A stretch of 64,000 nt of DNA. It comes from Selenomonas sputigena_A (GTDB lineage Bacteria > Bacillota > Negativicutes > Selenomonadales > Selenomonadaceae). The notes below the pieces were generated by a model. The model was not told where the DNA came from, ran no database searches, and saw nothing but the letters and a program-made list of their open reading frames with translations. The translations under genes were made by a program, and so were the position numbers. Below are positions 26,238 to 35,017 of the stretch, piece after piece; the stretch's first letter is position 1, and each line of letters begins with the position of its first letter. The DNA lies in the NCBI RefSeq assembly GCF_051603425.1, contig NZ_CP194411.1:1488001-1552000 (forward strand), read 5' to 3'.

Positions 26238-28190
26238 GTGAAGGTTATCGGTCTGGCCAAATCGTTTGGCATAGAAAATATTTTCCACGATGTGTCCTTC
26301 GAGGTGCGGCGCGGGGAACGGGCGGGCCTTGTCGGTGCGAACGGCGCGGGCAAGACGACGCTGATGCGCTGTCTCCTGGGGCAGGAAGAAGCGGATGCGG
26401 GGCAGGTGCAGCTCGATGACGGCGCGGCAATCGGCTATGTCGAGCAGCAGGCCGCTTTTGGCGAGGGAACCCTGCACGACGAGTTCCGCCGCGCGTTTCA
26501 GGATGTCATAGATCTCGCCGAAAAGAAGCGTGCATTGGAAAAGGAGATCGCCGTTTCCTCGACGGAGGAAAAGCTGGAAAGCTATGGACGCGTCGTCGAC
26601 GAATTCGAGAGGCTCGGCGGCTACGCCTTCGAGAGCCGCATCCGCCGCGTCGCCTTCGGCCTTGGCTTTACCGACGAGGATTTCCGGAAGGATGTGCGCC
26701 ACTTCTCGGGCGGCCAGAGGACGCGCATCTGCCTGGCGAAGGCGCTCCTGCGCGAGCCGGATTTTCTCTTTCTTGACGAGCCGACGAATCATCTCGATAT
26801 AAAGATGATCGAATGGCTGGAAAGTTTTCTGCGCGAATATCCGGGCGGCGTGCTCATCATCTCGCATGACCGCTTCTTTCTCGACCGTACGGCAACGCGC
26901 ATCCTCGACCTCATGGGTGGGACGGTGACGGCGTACGAGGGCAATTACACCTACTTTCAGAAGGTTCGCGCCGAACGGCAGAAGGCGCTTCTCTCGGCTT
27001 ACGAGAAGCAGCAGGAGCATATCCGCCGCACGGAGGAGTATATCCGCCGCTACCGCGCGGGCATTAAGGCGAAGCAGGCGCGCGGCCGCGAGAGCCAGCT
27101 GCGCCGCCTCGAGCGCATCGTTCTGCCGCCGGAGAAGGCGAGTTTCAGCTATTTTGCTTTTCATCCGCCGGCCGAGTGCGCCGAGCGCGTGGCGGAGCTG
27201 GAGGATGTCTCGGCGTCTTTCGGGCGTCACGAGGTGTTTTCCCACTTGTCGTTCCTCGTGCGGCGCGGTGACGGCGTGGCCGTCGTCGGACCGAACGGCG
27301 CGGGCAAGACGACGCTCCTGCGCGTCCTGCTGGGCGAGCTGCCGACGGCGACGGGAAGCGTCAAGATTGGCAGCCGTGTGAAGATCGGTTATTTTTCACA
27401 GCAGCACGAGGGGCTGAATCTTGGGAATAATCTCGTCGAGGAGCTGAATTTCACCTTCGGCATTCCCGAGGATGAGGCGCGCAAGTACCTCGGCGCGTTC
27501 CTTTTCCACGGAGACGAGGTCTTTCGCCGGATCGGAAATCTTTCAGGCGGCGAGCAGGCACGCCTGGCCTTTCTCAAATTGATGCTGACGGGCGCGAATT
27601 TCCTCGTGCTCGACGAGCCGACGAACCATCTCGACATTCCGGCGCGTGAGGCTGTGGAAGAGGCTTTGATGGCCTTTCCCGGCACGTTCGTCGTCGTTTC
27701 GCATGACCGTTATTTCCTCGATAAGGTGGCGAATACGACGGTGGAGCTTGCGGACGGACGGCTTACAGAATATGAAGGAAATTACAGCTACTACCGCATG
27801 AAGCAGGAAATCGCGGCGAAGGAGGCGGCGGAAGAAGCCGCTGAGAAGCAGAAGAAGGCGGCGGGGAGAAAACCGACAGGGGATGCGCCGGACGAGGACA
27901 GCTGCAAAGAGGCTGCCAAGGCGCCTGCGACGGGGGCGGCGGAAGCGAAGGCATCGGCTCTGGAGCGCCGTATGGCGGGGCTTTCGGACGCCAAGCGCGC
28001 GGAAATGCTCGCGCGGGCCGAAGCCGGAATCGCCATGGCTGAGGCGGAGCTGAAAGGGATCGAGTTCGAGATGAACGAACCCGGGGCGCAGGGCGATCCT
28101 GCAAAGAGTGCGGCCATCGCCGCGCGCTATGCCGCCAAGGAGAAGGAGATCGAGGAGCGCTATGCGGAATGGGAGGCGCTCATGGGATAA
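26238..28190 (+). CDS. ABC-F family ATPase
   Basis: 650-residue soluble protein with two ABC domains and no membrane part. Walker A GANGAGKTT and GPNGAGKTT, signatures SGGQRTR and SGGEQAR, and Walker B DEPTNHLD twice. The linker between domains has FQKVRAERQKALLSAYEKQQ. The C-terminal 100 residues form a charged coiled coil. Such proteins act on ribosomes; subtype (Uup/YdiF-like) is not settled. GTG start. Confidence 0.93.
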   Translation: MKVIGLAKSFGIENIFHDVSFEVRRGERAGLVGANGAGKTTLMRCLLGQEEADAGQVQLDDGAAIGYVEQQAAFGEGTLHDEFRRAFQDVIDLAEKKRALEKEIAVSSTEEKLESYGRVVDEFERLGGYAFESRIRRVAFGLGFTDEDFRKDVRHFSGGQRTRICLAKALLREPDFLFLDEPTNHLDIKMIEWLESFLREYPGGVLIISHDRFFLDRTATRILDLMGGTVTAYEGNYTYFQKVRAERQKALLSAYEKQQEHIRRTEEYIRRYRAGIKAKQARGRESQLRRLERIVLPPEKASFSYFAFHPPAECAERVAELEDVSASFGRHEVFSHLSFLVRRGDGVAVVGPNGAGKTTLLRVLLGELPTATGSVKIGSRVKIGYFSQQHEGLNLGNNLVEELNFTFGIPEDEARKYLGAFLFHGDEVFRRIGNLSGGEQARLAFLKLMLTGANFLVLDEPTNHLDIPAREAVEEALMAFPGTFVVVSHDRYFLDKVANTTVELADGRLTEYEGNYSYYRMKQEIAAKEAAEEAAEKQKKAAGRKPTGDAPDEDSCKEAAKAPATGAAEAKASALERRMAGLSDAKRAEMLARAEAGIAMAEAELKGIEFEMNEPGAQGDPAKSAAIAARYAAKEKEIEERYAEWEALMG

Positions 28191-28226
28191 GCCATGTGGA
28201 GCCGGAAGAGTCGGGGAGGTGCAGGC

Positions 28227-30416
28227 GTGGAAAAGATTGAAGGATCGGTGGAAAATGTTGTTTTTGCTTCGGCTGACGGGCGGTTTGCCGTCTTTCGCCT
28301 GCGCCTGCCCGGGCGGCGCGGGCTTGTGCCCGTTACGGTCGGCGGTGCACCGCCGCTTGTGGGGCAGGAGGTGGAGGTCGCCGGCGAGTGGGTGCGCCAT
28401 CCGCGCTTCGGCGAGCAGTTCAAGGCTTCTTCCATGCGCGTTGCCGCACCGACGAATCTGGCGGGCATCGAACGCTTTCTTGCCTCCGGTGCGATTTCCG
28501 GCATCGGTGAGGCCATGGCCCATCGCCTCGTGCAGAAATTCGGCAGGGAGACGCTTGACGTCATCGAGAAACAGCCGGCGCGGCTGACGGAAGTCGCAGG
28601 CATCGGCAGGAAAACGGCAGAAAAGATCCATGCGTCCTACATGGAAAAGGAAGAGATGCGCGAGATCATGCTCTGGCTCGAGACGCACGGCGTTGCGGGT
28701 GCGTATGCGGCGCGCATCTTCGAGCAGTACAGCTCTTTTTCCATCGAGGTCATGGAAAAGCATCCTTATCGTCTGGCACGCGAGGTGCAGGGCATCGGCT
28801 TTTTGACGGCGGATGCCATCGCGAGGAGCGCCGGCATCGCCGAGGACAGCGAGGAACGCATCGCGGCGGGCATCGACCATGCGCTGTATCAGATCGCCCA
28901 GCAGGGCCATTGCTGCATCCCGGCGGAGGCTTTGCAGGAGCGTGCGGCCAAACTTCTCGGCGTCGCGACGGAAGAGGTGCGCCATGTGCTCAGGGAGCAG
29001 CTTCGCTTTGAGCGTCTCGCCGTCGAGGAGTTCGGCGGCGAGACGCTCGTTTATCCGCCCTGGCTTTACCGCGCGGAAAAACGCACGGCGGAAGTCCTGG
29101 AGCATTTGCAGAGAAAGGCTGATGTCATGCCGGTTGCGGAGGCTGCCGCGCTTGTCTCCGATTGGGAGGAGTCTTCCGGCATAGCGTTGGCGCCGGAGCA
29201 GCGGGAAGCTGTGGCCGCGGTGCTCGACCATGCGGTATTCGTTCTGACGGGCGGCCCGGGCACGGGAAAGACGACGGTCGTGCGCGGCATGATCGCCGTC
29301 CTCGAGAGCCGGGGGCTGCGCGTCCTTTTGGGCGCTCCTACGGGGCGTGCGGCCAAGCGCCTGGCTGAGGCCACGGGGCGCAAAGCTGAGACTGTGCACC
29401 GCCTGCTCGGGGCGCAGGGCGGCATGACGGCGGACGGGACGCCCATTTTCGACAAGGATGCGGATGAGCCGCTGGAGGCCGATGCCGTCATTCTCGACGA
29501 GGTGTCGATGATGGACATCGTGCTCATGCAGCATTTCCTCGAAGCCGTGCCCGAGGGCGCGCGCGTGATTCTCGTGGGCGACGTCGATCAGCTTCCAGCC
29601 GTCGGCCCCGGCTCTGTCCTGAAGGATATCCTGCGCTCGGGTGCGGTGCCGAGCGTTTGCCTGCGGGAGGTTTTTCGCCAGAGCGGCGAGAGCACGATCG
29701 TGCTCAACGCCCATGCCATCAATCGCGGACGGCTGCCCCGCTTCTCCCCGGGCGGGGATTTCGAGTTCTTCGAGCTGGCCGATGAGGAGGAGGCGGCGCG
29801 GCGCATTGTGGAGCTGTGCCAAAAAGACCTGCCGCAGGAGGGGTTTCGCGTCCTTGAGGATGTTCAGGTGCTTTCACCCATGCATCGCACGCCCTGCGGC
29901 GTCGATCATCTCAACCGCCTGCTGCAGGAGGCGCTCAACCCTCCCGCGCCGGATAAGGCGGAGTTTCGGAATAGTACGATGGTTCTGCGCAGAGGCGATA
30001 AGGTCATGCAGACGAAAAACGATTATGCCAAGGGCGTTTTCAACGGCGATATCGGTTTTATCGTGGACGTCGCAGCCGAGGGGGTCAAGGTGCGCTTTTC
30101 CGAGGAGCTCACAGCGGACTATGAGCCGAATGAGCTCATGACGCTTTCCCTTGCTTATGCGATGAGCGTGCACAAGAGCCAGGGCAGCGAGTATCCGGCG
30201 ATTGTTTTGCCGCTCGTGAACGCACATCATATCATGCTGCAGCGGAATCTGCTCTACACGGCGGTGACGCGCGCGCGCCGGAAGGTCGTTGTGATCGGTG
30301 CGAAAACGGCGTTGGCGGCGGCTGTCGCGAACGACAGGACGCGGCGGCGCTATACGCTTTTGGCCGAGCGGTTGGGCGGGACGGACGGCGAAAGCCCGCT
30401 CGTGCGCCAGATATGA
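28227..30416 (+). CDS. recD2: RecD2-type ATP-dependent DNA helicase
   Basis: About 729 residues, SF1B 5'-3' helicase. An OB-like N-terminal part with tandem helix-hairpin-helix motifs (SGAISGIGEAMAH, VAGIGRKTAEKI) is followed by Walker A GGPGTGKTT, DEVSMMD, GDVDQLPAVGPG, and C-terminal SYAMSVHKSQGSE-like and YTAVTRAR motifs. Start is set at GTG 28227 because GGGAGG lies 7 bases before it; the ATG at 28194 has no site. The stop overlaps the comF start. Confidence 0.93.
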   Translation: MEKIEGSVENVVFASADGRFAVFRLRLPGRRGLVPVTVGGAPPLVGQEVEVAGEWVRHPRFGEQFKASSMRVAAPTNLAGIERFLASGAISGIGEAMAHRLVQKFGRETLDVIEKQPARLTEVAGIGRKTAEKIHASYMEKEEMREIMLWLETHGVAGAYAARIFEQYSSFSIEVMEKHPYRLAREVQGIGFLTADAIARSAGIAEDSEERIAAGIDHALYQIAQQGHCCIPAEALQERAAKLLGVATEEVRHVLREQLRFERLAVEEFGGETLVYPPWLYRAEKRTAEVLEHLQRKADVMPVAEAAALVSDWEESSGIALAPEQREAVAAVLDHAVFVLTGGPGTGKTTVVRGMIAVLESRGLRVLLGAPTGRAAKRLAEATGRKAETVHRLLGAQGGMTADGTPIFDKDADEPLEADAVILDEVSMMDIVLMQHFLEAVPEGARVILVGDVDQLPAVGPGSVLKDILRSGAVPSVCLREVFRQSGESTIVLNAHAINRGRLPRFSPGGDFEFFELADEEEAARRIVELCQKDLPQEGFRVLEDVQVLSPMHRTPCGVDHLNRLLQEALNPPAPDKAEFRNSTMVLRRGDKVMQTKNDYAKGVFNGDIGFIVDVAAEGVKVRFSEELTADYEPNELMTLSLAYAMSVHKSQGSEYPAIVLPLVNAHHIMLQRNLLYTAVTRARRKVVVIGAKTALAAAVANDRTRRRYTLLAERLGGTDGESPLVRQI

Positions 30417-31084
30417 AGGCGTTTTTTGACAGCCTGCGCCGGATGGTTCTTTCCTTCGCCTTTCCGGCGCATTGTCCTGCCTGCGGCGCTTATGCGGAGG
30501 AGAGGGGGGCTTGGTGCGCCGCCTGCCTTTCGCGCACGGTGCGGCCGCATCGACTGGCGCTTTCGGACAAACAGCTTGCCGCGCTTGACGAGGCATGGGC
30601 GGTCGGTCTCTATGACGGGCCCCTGGGCGATTTGGTGCGGGCGCTTAAGTATCGGAAAAAGCGCGCCGTCCTGCCGCAGATCGAAACGGCGCTCGGGGCG
30701 GCGGGTTTGCCGTTTGGCGGCAGTTTTGATTTTGCCGTTCCCGTGCCGCTTCATGCGGCGAAGGAGCGGGAACGGGGCTTCAACCAGACCGTGTTGATCT
30801 TTTCGCCTTGGCTTGAGGCGACCGGTATTCCGCTTCTTCCGGTGCTGGCAAGGGGCCGGAAGACGATGCCGCAGTATGGCCTCGGGGAGCGGGAGCGCAT
30901 GGCGAATGTTCGGGACGCGTTTTGCCTTACCGAAGGCGAAGCGGCGGGGCGGCTTTCGGGCAAGCGCCTCCTGCTGCTCGACGACATCATGACGACGGGT
31001 GCGACGCTGACCGCCTGCGCCGGGGTGCTGAAAACGGCCGGTGCGAAGCGTGTCGCCGCTCTCGTGCTCGCAAGCGATCGCTGA
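30413..31084 (+). CDS. ComF-family phosphoribosyltransferase-like protein
   Basis: 223 residues. N-terminal zinc ribbon CPACG and CAAC, middle PLHAAKERERGFNQ, and C-terminal PRPP loop LLLLDDIMTTGATLTAC, as in ComFC. In competent bacteria it acts in DNA uptake. The overlap with recD2 (ATGA) suggests co-expression and a link with single-stranded DNA handling. Confidence 0.9.
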   Translation: MKAFFDSLRRMVLSFAFPAHCPACGAYAEERGAWCAACLSRTVRPHRLALSDKQLAALDEAWAVGLYDGPLGDLVRALKYRKKRAVLPQIETALGAAGLPFGGSFDFAVPVPLHAAKERERGFNQTVLIFSPWLEATGIPLLPVLARGRKTMPQYGLGERERMANVRDAFCLTEGEAAGRLSGKRLLLLDDIMTTGATLTACAGVLKTAGAKRVAALVLASDR

Positions 31085-31140
31085 GAGGGTTTCGGCTGTT
31101 GGAAACGTGCTGCATCGTCGATGCTGCAGGGCAAAAAAAG

Positions 31141-31192
31141 AAAGCGGGACTGCCGCGCGGGAACATACTTCTCGGGCGGCAGTCCCGCTTTT
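31141..31192 (+). terminator. Terminator after comF
   Basis: AAAGCGGGACTGCCG pairs with CGGCAGTCCCGCTTT, flanked by A7 upstream and T4 downstream. It separates the DNA-processing genes from the flagellar block. Confidence 0.85.
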
Positions 31193-31272
31193 GTGCTTTC
31201 GGGAAAAAGCCGGCAGTTTTTCAGATTTGCAGGACGTTTGACGGGTTTCATAAAAAATGTCCTAAAAGGGCT

Positions 31273-31299
31273 TAGGAATCCGATATTTCCCGCCGATAG
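31273..31299 (+). promoter_or_regulatory. Weak sigma-28-like promoter before yvyF
   Basis: TAGG, 15 bases, GCCGATAG (31292-31299). The -10 differs from the SigD consensus GCCGATAT only in the last base; the -35 is weaker. 66 bases before the ATG. Confidence 0.45.
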
Positions 31300-31365
31300 A
31301 GTAAATACAGCGGCGCAAGCTGCTGCACCGGAAAATGCTGTTTATGGAAGAAAGCGAGGAAACCG

Positions 31366-31704
31366 ATGAACGGGAACTTGAAAAACTGCGCCTCCTGCGG
31401 CAAGCTGTTCATGGCCCAGCCCAAACAGAAGCTCTGCCAGGATTGTTCTGAACGGCAGCGTGAGGAGGAAGAGCGGCTGATAAACTATGTGAATGCGCAC
31501 CACGATGCGGCGACGCTCGACAAGATCTGCGAGGGGACAGGCGCACCGCGTCGGGAGGTCTTGCGGATGATCCACGAGGGACGCTTCCTGCAGACGGATG
31601 TCGAGGTCAGCTACCCGTGCGAAAGCTGCGGCACGCTGATTACGCGCGGCCGCTACTGCGCCGGCTGCATGCGCGACTTCAAGTCCGGCACGGAGCAGGT
31701 ATGA
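31366..31704 (+). CDS. YvyF-type flagellar operon protein (TIGR03826)
   Basis: 112 residues. Two zinc-ribbon cysteine pairs, CASCGKLF with CQDC, and CESCG with CAGC, flank a helix-turn-helix-like middle (VNAHHDAATLDKICEGTG). This is the small protein found before flgM in Firmicute flagellar operons; its function is not established. Confidence 0.85.
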   Translation: MNGNLKNCASCGKLFMAQPKQKLCQDCSERQREEEERLINYVNAHHDAATLDKICEGTGAPRREVLRMIHEGRFLQTDVEVSYPCESCGTLITRGRYCAGCMRDFKSGTEQV

Positions 31705-31763
31705 GCGCAGCCGCAGGCGGTGGGAATGCGGTCTGCATAAAGAACTTCTCATGAAGAGGAGCT

Positions 31764-31790
31764 TAAGGTTGGAGAATCTTTTTTCGATAC
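31764..31790 (+). promoter_or_regulatory. Sigma-28-like promoter before flgM
   Basis: TAAG (31764-31767), 15 bases, TTCGATAC (31783-31790). The form matches the sites before flagellin and the glycosyltransferase array. About 75 bases before the flgM start. Confidence 0.6.
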
Positions 31791-31863
31791 TAAGCATGAA
31801 AGGCGAGTTGCAAGAGCGTGGAGGCTCTTCCCTCGGCTAAGAAAAGGAAAGGTGGTGAGTGCG

Positions 31864-32157
31864 ATGTCCATTCAGGTTCAAGGCTCTGTGCAGTCTCTTT
31901 ACGGCGCCTATGCGGCGAACGAGGCTTTTTCTGCAGCACAGGCGAAGGACAGGCGCCAGCCCGTATGTCAGCATAAGGATGCAGTTGTGCTCTCGCAGGA
32001 GGGCAGAACTTTCGGCGAGATTTTCAACCGCTTGAAAGCGGATGGGGGAAAGGTCAGAGAAGACAAGGTCGCTTTTTATGAGAAGCAGATCGAGTCAGGG
32101 AATTATAATGTTGCCGCGCGTGATATAGCGGACAGGATGATCAATCAGCGCTTCTGA
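31864..32157 (+). CDS. flgM: Anti-sigma-28 factor FlgM
   Basis: 97 residues. The C-terminal VREDKVAFYEKQIESGNYNV then DIADRMI is the sigma-28-binding FlgM region. It holds the flagellar sigma factor inactive until export. I chose ATG 31864 after AAAGGTGG. A GTG at 31852 is an alternative start. Placed under a sigma-28-like promoter, it would form the usual negative feedback loop. Confidence 0.9.
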   Translation: MSIQVQGSVQSLYGAYAANEAFSAAQAKDRRQPVCQHKDAVVLSQEGRTFGEIFNRLKADGGKVREDKVAFYEKQIESGNYNVAARDIADRMINQRF

Positions 32158-32189
32158 GGATTTGCCTCGGGCAAAGGGGGATATGAAAT

Positions 32190-32675
32190 ATGTGGCGGGA
32201 ACTGGAACATGCCATGCAGTCGATTGCCGCTTGCTACAAGGAACTCCTGGGAATCGGCACGCAGAAGCATAAGGCGCTTGCCACAATGAACCTCAAGGCG
32301 CTCGAGGCTGTCGTGAAAGAGGAAGAGCGTCTGGTCGCGAAAATCGAACGGCTCGAGGGGGATCGCAAGGAGATCTTGGCGGAGCTTGCACGCAGGGAAG
32401 AGGGCATTACGCCCGACATGAAACTGCGCGACCTCTGCCGTCTTTGTCCTGACAAGACAGCAGCCGAGACTCTTCACAGGCTGCACACGGAGCTTGACAG
32501 CCTGACGCAGCAAGTGAAGGATGCGGGAACGGGCAATACGCTCCTGGCGGAAAGCGCGCTCGCGGCCGTGACGGCCAATCTCAACCGCATCGGCGGCGTT
32601 TCCGCCGGTTCCTCCTACGGGGCGGGCGGCGAGGAGAGCGTGACGCGGAAGCAGCGCTTCGATTTCCAGGCATGA
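32190..32675 (+). CDS. FlgN family flagellar chaperone
   Basis: 161 residues, helical. KEEERLVAKIERLEGDRKEI and LDSLTQQVKDAGTGNTLLAE match FlgN, the export chaperone of hook-junction proteins FlgK and FlgL, encoded just downstream. The C-terminal 35 residues are Ser/Gly-rich. Confidence 0.85.
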   Translation: MWRELEHAMQSIAACYKELLGIGTQKHKALATMNLKALEAVVKEEERLVAKIERLEGDRKEILAELARREEGITPDMKLRDLCRLCPDKTAAETLHRLHTELDSLTQQVKDAGTGNTLLAESALAAVTANLNRIGGVSAGSSYGAGGEESVTRKQRFDFQA

Positions 32676-32684
32676 GGGCGAGAC

Positions 32685-33149
32685 ATGGGTGAGATTATAA
32701 AGCTTCTCAAACAGCAGATCGACATCTGTCGACGCCTGCTCGCCTCCGTGGAAGAGCAGAGGAAAGCTCTCTGCGAGGGCTCCGGCCCCGGGATGGGCAG
32801 CGGAACGAAGCGGATCGAACAGCTCCTCGCTGAGCTGCGGCGGATCGAAAAGCGCCAGGGACGTCTCCTTCAGGGGACGGGAACGAGAAGTCTTGCCGAG
32901 CTCCTTGACAGGACGGCGGCCTCTCCCCAGCGAAGTGAGGCGCAGGGGCTTCTGCAGGAATGCGGGGACTTGATGCATGGGGTGCGCGAAGCTGTGGAAA
33001 TGAACAGCATCCTGCTCGACCGCCACATGCAGTTCATCATGTTCAATATCAACGTGATGGCGGGCGTGACGGCCGAGCCGACGTATAAAGCCGAGAAGAA
33101 CAAGCGGCAGCCGGCTTCGGACAACAAGATGTTTGACGCGAGTGTCTGA
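32685..33149 (+). CDS. Second FlgN-like protein
   Basis: 154 residues, helical. NSILLDRHMQFIMFNINVMA near the C-terminus resembles the conserved end of FlgN, more than the preceding gene does. The two may share the chaperone role, one each for FlgK and FlgL, or this one may be the true FlgN. Starts 10 bases after the previous stop. Confidence 0.68.
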   Translation: MGEIIKLLKQQIDICRRLLASVEEQRKALCEGSGPGMGSGTKRIEQLLAELRRIEKRQGRLLQGTGTRSLAELLDRTAASPQRSEAQGLLQECGDLMHGVREAVEMNSILLDRHMQFIMFNINVMAGVTAEPTYKAEKNKRQPASDNKMFDASV

Positions 33150-33261
33150 GATGCGTCAGCCTGTCCGGCAGCAAGGTATTTTTTTATGGGCTTGAGATTA
33201 TTTCGTGGAGCGCGCGGGAGAACGGCGGTTTCATGATTACAACAAGGAAAAGGGTGAAAGA

Positions 33262-35007
33262 ATGCGATCGACATTTTCCGGACTGAACACGATGGTTCGC
33301 GGTATTTACCAAAACCAGCTCTCCCTTGATACGGTAGGGCACAATATCACGAACGCGAATACGGAGGGCTACTCCCGCCAGCGCGTGAACCTGGCGACGA
33401 CGAGGGCACTCGACCATCCCGGCCTGTTCGGCGGCCTCCAGATCGGCACCGGCGTCGATGCCGAGTCCCTGACGCGCGCCCGTGATTTTTTTGCCGATAA
33501 GCAGTATTGGCAGGAAGAGGCGACAGAGTCCTATGCGAAGCTGCGCCAGAGAAATTACGACAAGGTCGAGGCCGTATTCGACGATTCTAAGAAGAATGGA
33601 ATCAAGAATGAGCTGCATAAGTTCTACAGCGCATGGAACGATCTGAGCGTCTACGCGAGTGAGCCGGCGAAGCGCATTTCCGTCATCGAGGCGGGCAAGC
33701 AGTTTGCCGATCGCCTGGAGGAAGCGGCGCAGAGCGTGCAGAAACAGCTCGATCTCGTATATCGCGAGATGGAAGCGAACGTGGCGGACGTCAACGATAT
33801 CACGAAAAAGATCGTCGATCTCAACAAAAATATCGCCTTTGCCGAGGCGAACGGCTCGATGGCGAACGATCTCCGCGATAAGCGCGATCTCCTGGTGGAC
33901 AAGCTGTCGCAGCACATGAGCCTGCATGTCTACGAGATGGAGAACGGCATGTACCAGATCGTATCGGGCGGAGCTTCGATCGTCAACGGCATCTCGCGGC
34001 TTGAGCTCAAGATGGACGGTCCAGTTGAGAACAAGCGCTACGGCGTCAACGACTACTCCTTGATCTTCAAGGATACGAATACGCTCTTCGTGCCGGGAAA
34101 CGGCAAGCTGCAGGCTGCCGTGGACGCCATCAAGGAAGACAAGGCCTATATGGATAAGCTCGCGAGCATCGCGGCGACTTTCATGACGCAGTTCAACGAT
34201 CAGCACCGCGCAGGCGCCGGCATCGATAAGGATGCGACGTCGAATCTGAACTTCTTCGGTGAGAACGACAGGTACTATGTCTGGGACAAGGAACGTCAGT
34301 CGCTTCTCGCGGCGAAGGTGACGGGCACGGCCTCGTCAACGGCGGGCACGCCGCCCGTGACGACGCATACGACGACGCTTTCGACGGCGGCGGGCGACAC
34401 GCAGGAACTGCAGGGGCTGCAGATCATCAAGGCGATGAAGGTCAGCGCCGAGCTCGTGGCGCAGAATGGCGAGCTCAAAGTCGCGGCACGCGGCTTTGGC
34501 GACAACAGCGACGCGAAGAATTCCTATGTACAGAACCTCGGCTACAACAATGCGACGATTCCGCCGAACATCACGGGTGCGGGAACCGTCGTCCATAAGA
34601 CGCAGGATATGAACGGTACAGCGGATGGCAGCAATGCTGTTCTCTTGACGAATATTTTCAATATGGAACAGAAGGATACCGGCCTTTCCATTTATCGCAC
34701 GCCGACGGCGGGCAGCCCGACAGAGCATCGCCCGATCGGTACGGTCTCGCTCAACAACTACTATAATTCCGTGACGAGCGCACTCGGCATCGATTCGAAC
34801 GCGATGGATTCGAAGGCGAAGTTCCAGGAAAACGTGATGACGCAGATCGAGGCTTGGCGCACATCGGTTTCGGGCGTCAACTGGAACGAGGAGCTTTCCA
34901 ATATGATCAAGTTCCAGCAGGGATACAGCGCGAGCGCGCGCTGCCTGACGACGATGGACGAGATGCTCGACCGTCTCGTGAACAACACGGGACTGGTGGG
35001 AAGGTAA
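33262..35007 (+). CDS. flgK: Flagellar hook-associated protein 1
   Basis: 581 residues, first hook-filament junction protein, exported by the flagellar type III system. N-terminal D0 STFSGLNTMVRGIYQNQLSL and NITNANTEGYSRQRVNL are diagnostic. C-terminal SGVNWNEELSNMIKFQQGYS completes the D0 helix pair. Start set at ATG 33262 after GGGTGAAAG; an upstream ATG at 33205 lacks a site. Confidence 0.95.
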   Translation: MRSTFSGLNTMVRGIYQNQLSLDTVGHNITNANTEGYSRQRVNLATTRALDHPGLFGGLQIGTGVDAESLTRARDFFADKQYWQEEATESYAKLRQRNYDKVEAVFDDSKKNGIKNELHKFYSAWNDLSVYASEPAKRISVIEAGKQFADRLEEAAQSVQKQLDLVYREMEANVADVNDITKKIVDLNKNIAFAEANGSMANDLRDKRDLLVDKLSQHMSLHVYEMENGMYQIVSGGASIVNGISRLELKMDGPVENKRYGVNDYSLIFKDTNTLFVPGNGKLQAAVDAIKEDKAYMDKLASIAATFMTQFNDQHRAGAGIDKDATSNLNFFGENDRYYVWDKERQSLLAAKVTGTASSTAGTPPVTTHTTTLSTAAGDTQELQGLQIIKAMKVSAELVAQNGELKVAARGFGDNSDAKNSYVQNLGYNNATIPPNITGAGTVVHKTQDMNGTADGSNAVLLTNIFNMEQKDTGLSIYRTPTAGSPTEHRPIGTVSLNNYYNSVTSALGIDSNAMDSKAKFQENVMTQIEAWRTSVSGVNWNEELSNMIKFQQGYSASARCLTTMDEMLDRLVNNTGLVGR

Positions 35008-35017
35008 GGTGAAATAG

